6,526 nucleotides of DNA from Clostridia bacterium (GTDB lineage Bacteria > Bacillota > Clostridia > Oscillospirales > CAG-272), in contig JAKSPR010000166.1 in NCBI GenBank assembly GCA_024404655.1, positions 1 to 6,526 on the forward strand, in the 5' to 3' direction. The position numbers and the translations under genes are program-made. This document shows positions 4,121 through 6,526 of this stretch, one piece after another (within the stretch, counting starts at the first letter, position 1; every line of letters starts with the position of its first letter). The notes beneath the pieces were generated by a model. It did not search any database and was not told the DNA's origin. It saw only the letters and a program-made list of their open reading frames with translations.

Positions 4121-6526
4121 TTATGAAAGTGATACGAGGTTTCCGAAGATATCCTTATTGTCGCGGATCTTCTGTTCGTTGCCGAGTGCGCAGGTATAAC
4201 CCTGGGCAAGAGCTGCGCGGATAGCATCTGCACAGGCACGCAGGTCGGCTGCGGTACAGTTGAGGACTTCGTTCCGTTCCTTCTGCAGGTCCGCAAAGGT
4301 CTTGCCGGTCATATAAGCATTCAGGGAGCGGGAAATCTTCTGGCTTGCGGAAAGAGGGCTGTCAAGATCGGAGAACGTACCTATGATGGAGCGCGTTACT
4401 TCGGATTCGTCAATATCGATGCCGGAGATGAAGTCCGGGGCGCCGAGGTAGACATCCAGAGTCTCTTTCAGATTCGGGTCGCGGTAGGACCAGAAGCCCA
4501 CGTCTCCGCTGTCGCCGAGGATCATGCTGCCGCAGCCGTAAGCGCCGCCCTTGATGCGGATATTGGCATAGAGATAGTCCACATTCATCATGTTGGAAAG
4601 CACGCGCATTGCACCGTTATACTTGTAACCTGCATCGAAGATGTTGCCGCAGCGTGCAAGATACTGAACGCCGAGGGCCATCATGAAGCCTTCGTTCTTC
4701 ATTTCGGGGATGAGCGGTGTCACTGGACCGAGATCTGCTGCAGGAACAGCCCCGATCTTTTCAAGAAATCCTGGGAGCACTTCCGCAAATGCAGTCTTTC
4801 CGGCATCATCACCTGTGATATCAACAAAGAGATTTTCCGGGCGGAACAGCGCACTTACCAGAGCGGAGAGCTTTGCGGAAAGGGCGTCTTTGTTTCCGTC
4901 AAAATCTGCCATGACTGCTTTCAGAGTCTCATACTGAGAGATACCGGCAAGCTCTTCTGCGTACAATGCGGATTTCGACATATAGGACCGTGCGCGGGCA
5001 ATGGAGACTGCGTGACCGGACATCTGATAACGCATCTGCTTATCGGACAGATATTCGCCGAGGATTTCCTTGAGACGCTTGCTGTCGCCGAGCTTCGAGG
5101 TGGTGACGATCTCTGTGACCAGTTCCATTGCAGTCCGGACTTCCCTGCCGATGGCGCTGAAACGGATCTGATAGAACGGACGGAATTCGTCTTTTACTCC
5201 ATACTTTGCATAGGTATCATTGCCGAAACCGATGCCTCCGGTATGAATGCGGATTTCATCGGTCAGATCGCGGTAGGTGTGGGTGGCTGTGTCGACTTTG
5301 CCGAGCACAGCGCCGAGAAAACCGAGATACGGGAGCATCTCACGCGGCAAATTCTTAACATCAAAGAACATACGGACATAGGAAATACCGTTTGTATTGA
5401 TATCGTGGGTCAGCGCCGGGACATTGCCGATCTTGATTTCCTCATATACATAGGGATTCGCATCTCTCGCAATATCGCTGCGTTCAAGGACAGGAACACA
5501 AGTGAGTTCTTCGTCGGTGGGTTCTGCACTCTGGTAGTCGCGGAGAGCTTTGGTTTCAGCAACAATCTTTTCGACTTCTTCTGCGGAAAGGCTGGATTTG
5601 TATTCTGCAAGCTGCTTTTTCAGCGCTTCATTCTTCCGGTCAAGCAGACCGCAGTCCGGTTCCAGGGTCAGGAGCAGTGCATGGTCATTTTTGAGAATCT
5701 TGTCTTTGATGAGGTTTTCATAATAACCGGTGCCCAGCTTTGCTTTGAGGGACGCAAACATCCGGTTGCCGTCCATGCGGGTAAATGCCGACTTATCATC
5801 ATAAAGCCAGCTGCGGAGCATATCGAACAGATAAAGCAGACCCTTGGGAGAACTGCCGTAATCGGCCTCACGGTACTTGAATTCACGGATGTTGATGGTG
5901 GCAAGGAGGGATTTTTCACTGATACCTTCCTCGACCTGCTTTTTCAGGGTGTCAATGACAATGCTCTTGAATCTGTCTCTGTCCTCGGGATTGACGTTCT
6001 TTGCGATGATACCGAGGATCGGCTGCATGATATCAGATTCATAGAAAGCACTGATATCCTGTCCTATGCCGGCATCCAGAAGTGCCTGTTTGACAGGTGC
6101 GCCGGGAGCATCGACCAGAACTTCACAGAGAATTTCCAGTGCCATGCCTTCTTCCGGGTCGAGATAATTGCCGCACTGCTCTGCCAGAGCGAAATAGGAT
6201 TTGCCCTTGGGGTCATCCCCTGCCGCAATGGAATAGGGGCACGTGATCTCCTTCATGGTGCCGAAGGGCTTCTGCACATCAATATGGGAGTCGATATCAA
6301 GTACATCAAAGGCGGAGAGATATTCACGATCCATCCATTCCAGACGTTCTTCCACATCCACATCACCATAGAGATAGATATAGCTGTTGGACGGATGATA
6401 ATAGCGGCGGTGGAAATCGAGATAGTTTTCGTATGTCAGTTTGGGAATCACATCGGGATCACCGCCTGATTCTACGCCATACGTGACATCCGGGAACAGT
6501 GCGTGCTGGATCTCGTCATAGATGAC
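4121..6526 (-). CDS. M16C (PreP/Cym1-type) zinc metallopeptidase, N-terminus outside the window
   Basis: Large insulinase-family peptidase of the M16C branch, related to presequence protease PreP/Cym1, which degrades short unstructured peptides inside a closed two-half chamber. The frame is open to the right edge. 801 codons are visible of a family of about 950-1000 residues, so roughly 150-170 N-terminal residues, with the HxxEH zinc site and the distal Glu, are missing. A GTG at 6449-6451 is not the true start, because family sequence (YGVESGGDP, then IPKLTY) runs through and upstream of it. Using the visible numbering, HRRYYHPSNSYIYLYGD is at 39-55. The M16C-associated linker covers about 290-540 (KALRDYQ, TNGISY, TGGIGFG). 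The C-terminal half has R657 and Y663 in RIKGGAYGCGS, the Arg-x5-Tyr pair that contacts substrate in PreP, followed by SYRDPNLKETL. It ends just before a hairpin terminator and is transcribed separately from atp. Confidence 0.95.
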   Translation of the reverse strand, partial: VIYDEIQHALFPDVTYGVESGGDPDVIPKLTYENYLDFHRRYYHPSNSYIYLYGDVDVEERLEWMDREYLSAFDVLDIDSHIDVQKPFGTMKEITCPYSIAAGDDPKGKSYFALAEQCGNYLDPEEGMALEILCEVLVDAPGAPVKQALLDAGIGQDISAFYESDIMQPILGIIAKNVNPEDRDRFKSIVIDTLKKQVEEGISEKSLLATINIREFKYREADYGSSPKGLLYLFDMLRSWLYDDKSAFTRMDGNRMFASLKAKLGTGYYENLIKDKILKNDHALLLTLEPDCGLLDRKNEALKKQLAEYKSSLSAEEVEKIVAETKALRDYQSAEPTDEELTCVPVLERSDIARDANPYVYEEIKIGNVPALTHDINTNGISYVRMFFDVKNLPREMLPYLGFLGAVLGKVDTATHTYRDLTDEIRIHTGGIGFGNDTYAKYGVKDEFRPFYQIRFSAIGREVRTAMELVTEIVTTSKLGDSKRLKEILGEYLSDKQMRYQMSGHAVSIARARSYMSKSALYAEELAGISQYETLKAVMADFDGNKDALSAKLSALVSALFRPENLFVDITGDDAGKTAFAEVLPGFLEKIGAVPAADLGPVTPLIPEMKNEGFMMALGVQYLARCGNIFDAGYKYNGAMRVLSNMMNVDYLYANIRIKGGAYGCGSMILGDSGDVGFWSYRDPNLKETLDVYLGAPDFISGIDIDESEVTRSIIGTFSDLDSPLSASQKISRSLNAYMTGKTFADLQKERNEVLNCTAADLRACADAIRAALAQGYTCALGNEQKIRDNKDIFGNLVSLS

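Noticed and set aside
6449..6451. GTG as the start codon of the M16 peptidase
   Set aside because: The frame stays open to the window edge, and the 25 upstream codons encode conserved M16C sequence (ALFPDVTYGVESGGDP), so this is an internal valine.
5012..6469. A 485-codon open frame on the plus strand opposite the M16 peptidase
   Set aside because: It lies wholly antisense to a gene with clear family motifs along its length, has no recognisable domain, and is explained by the codon bias of the real gene leaving the opposite frame free of stops.

Overview
All genes in this window lie on the minus strand, so it reads biologically from right to left. It comes from a bacterial chromosome, most likely an anaerobic Firmicute of the class Clostridia. 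This is inferred from the gene content (atpZ-atpI-atpB-atpE-atpF-atpH-atpA order, strong AAGGAGG-type ribosome binding sites, a PreP-like M16C peptidase next door) and from the Fusobacterium/Clostridia-like c subunit. Base composition is roughly balanced. I see no mobile element, CRISPR array, tRNA or rRNA.

Layout, in transcription order. (1) 6526-4121: a large M16C (PreP/Cym1-type) zinc metallopeptidase whose N-terminus, including the HxxEH zinc site, lies beyond the right edge. (2) 4109-4085: a perfect 10-bp GC-rich hairpin just after its stop codon, probably its terminator. (3) 4018-3990: a consensus sigma-A promoter (TTGACA, 17-bp spacer, TATAAT with an extended -10 TG), which I take as the promoter of the ATP synthase operon. 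(4) 3903-1: the F1Fo ATP synthase operon: atpZ, atpI, atpB (a), atpE (c), atpF (b), atpH (delta) and the first 340 codons of atpA (alpha). atpG, atpD and atpC presumably follow beyond the left edge.

The operon encodes the membrane rotor/stator (a, c, b), the stalk connector (delta) and the start of the catalytic head, preceded by two small membrane proteins (AtpZ, AtpI) associated with Fo assembly. Most junctions are very tight: 3 bp for atpZ/atpI, 1 bp for atpI/atpB and a 4-bp ATGA overlap for atpF/atpH. The exception is the 98-bp gap before atpA, which holds a terminator-like hairpin.

The most informative biological signal is in the c subunit. It carries two glutamates (E31 and E64) with the E-S-T-G-I-Y motif, the two-carboxylate arrangement described for the Na+-driven Fusobacterium nucleatum c-ring, so a Na+-coupled ATP synthase is a reasonable hypothesis. 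Otherwise this is an ordinary housekeeping region, and I found no convincing evidence of an undescribed system.
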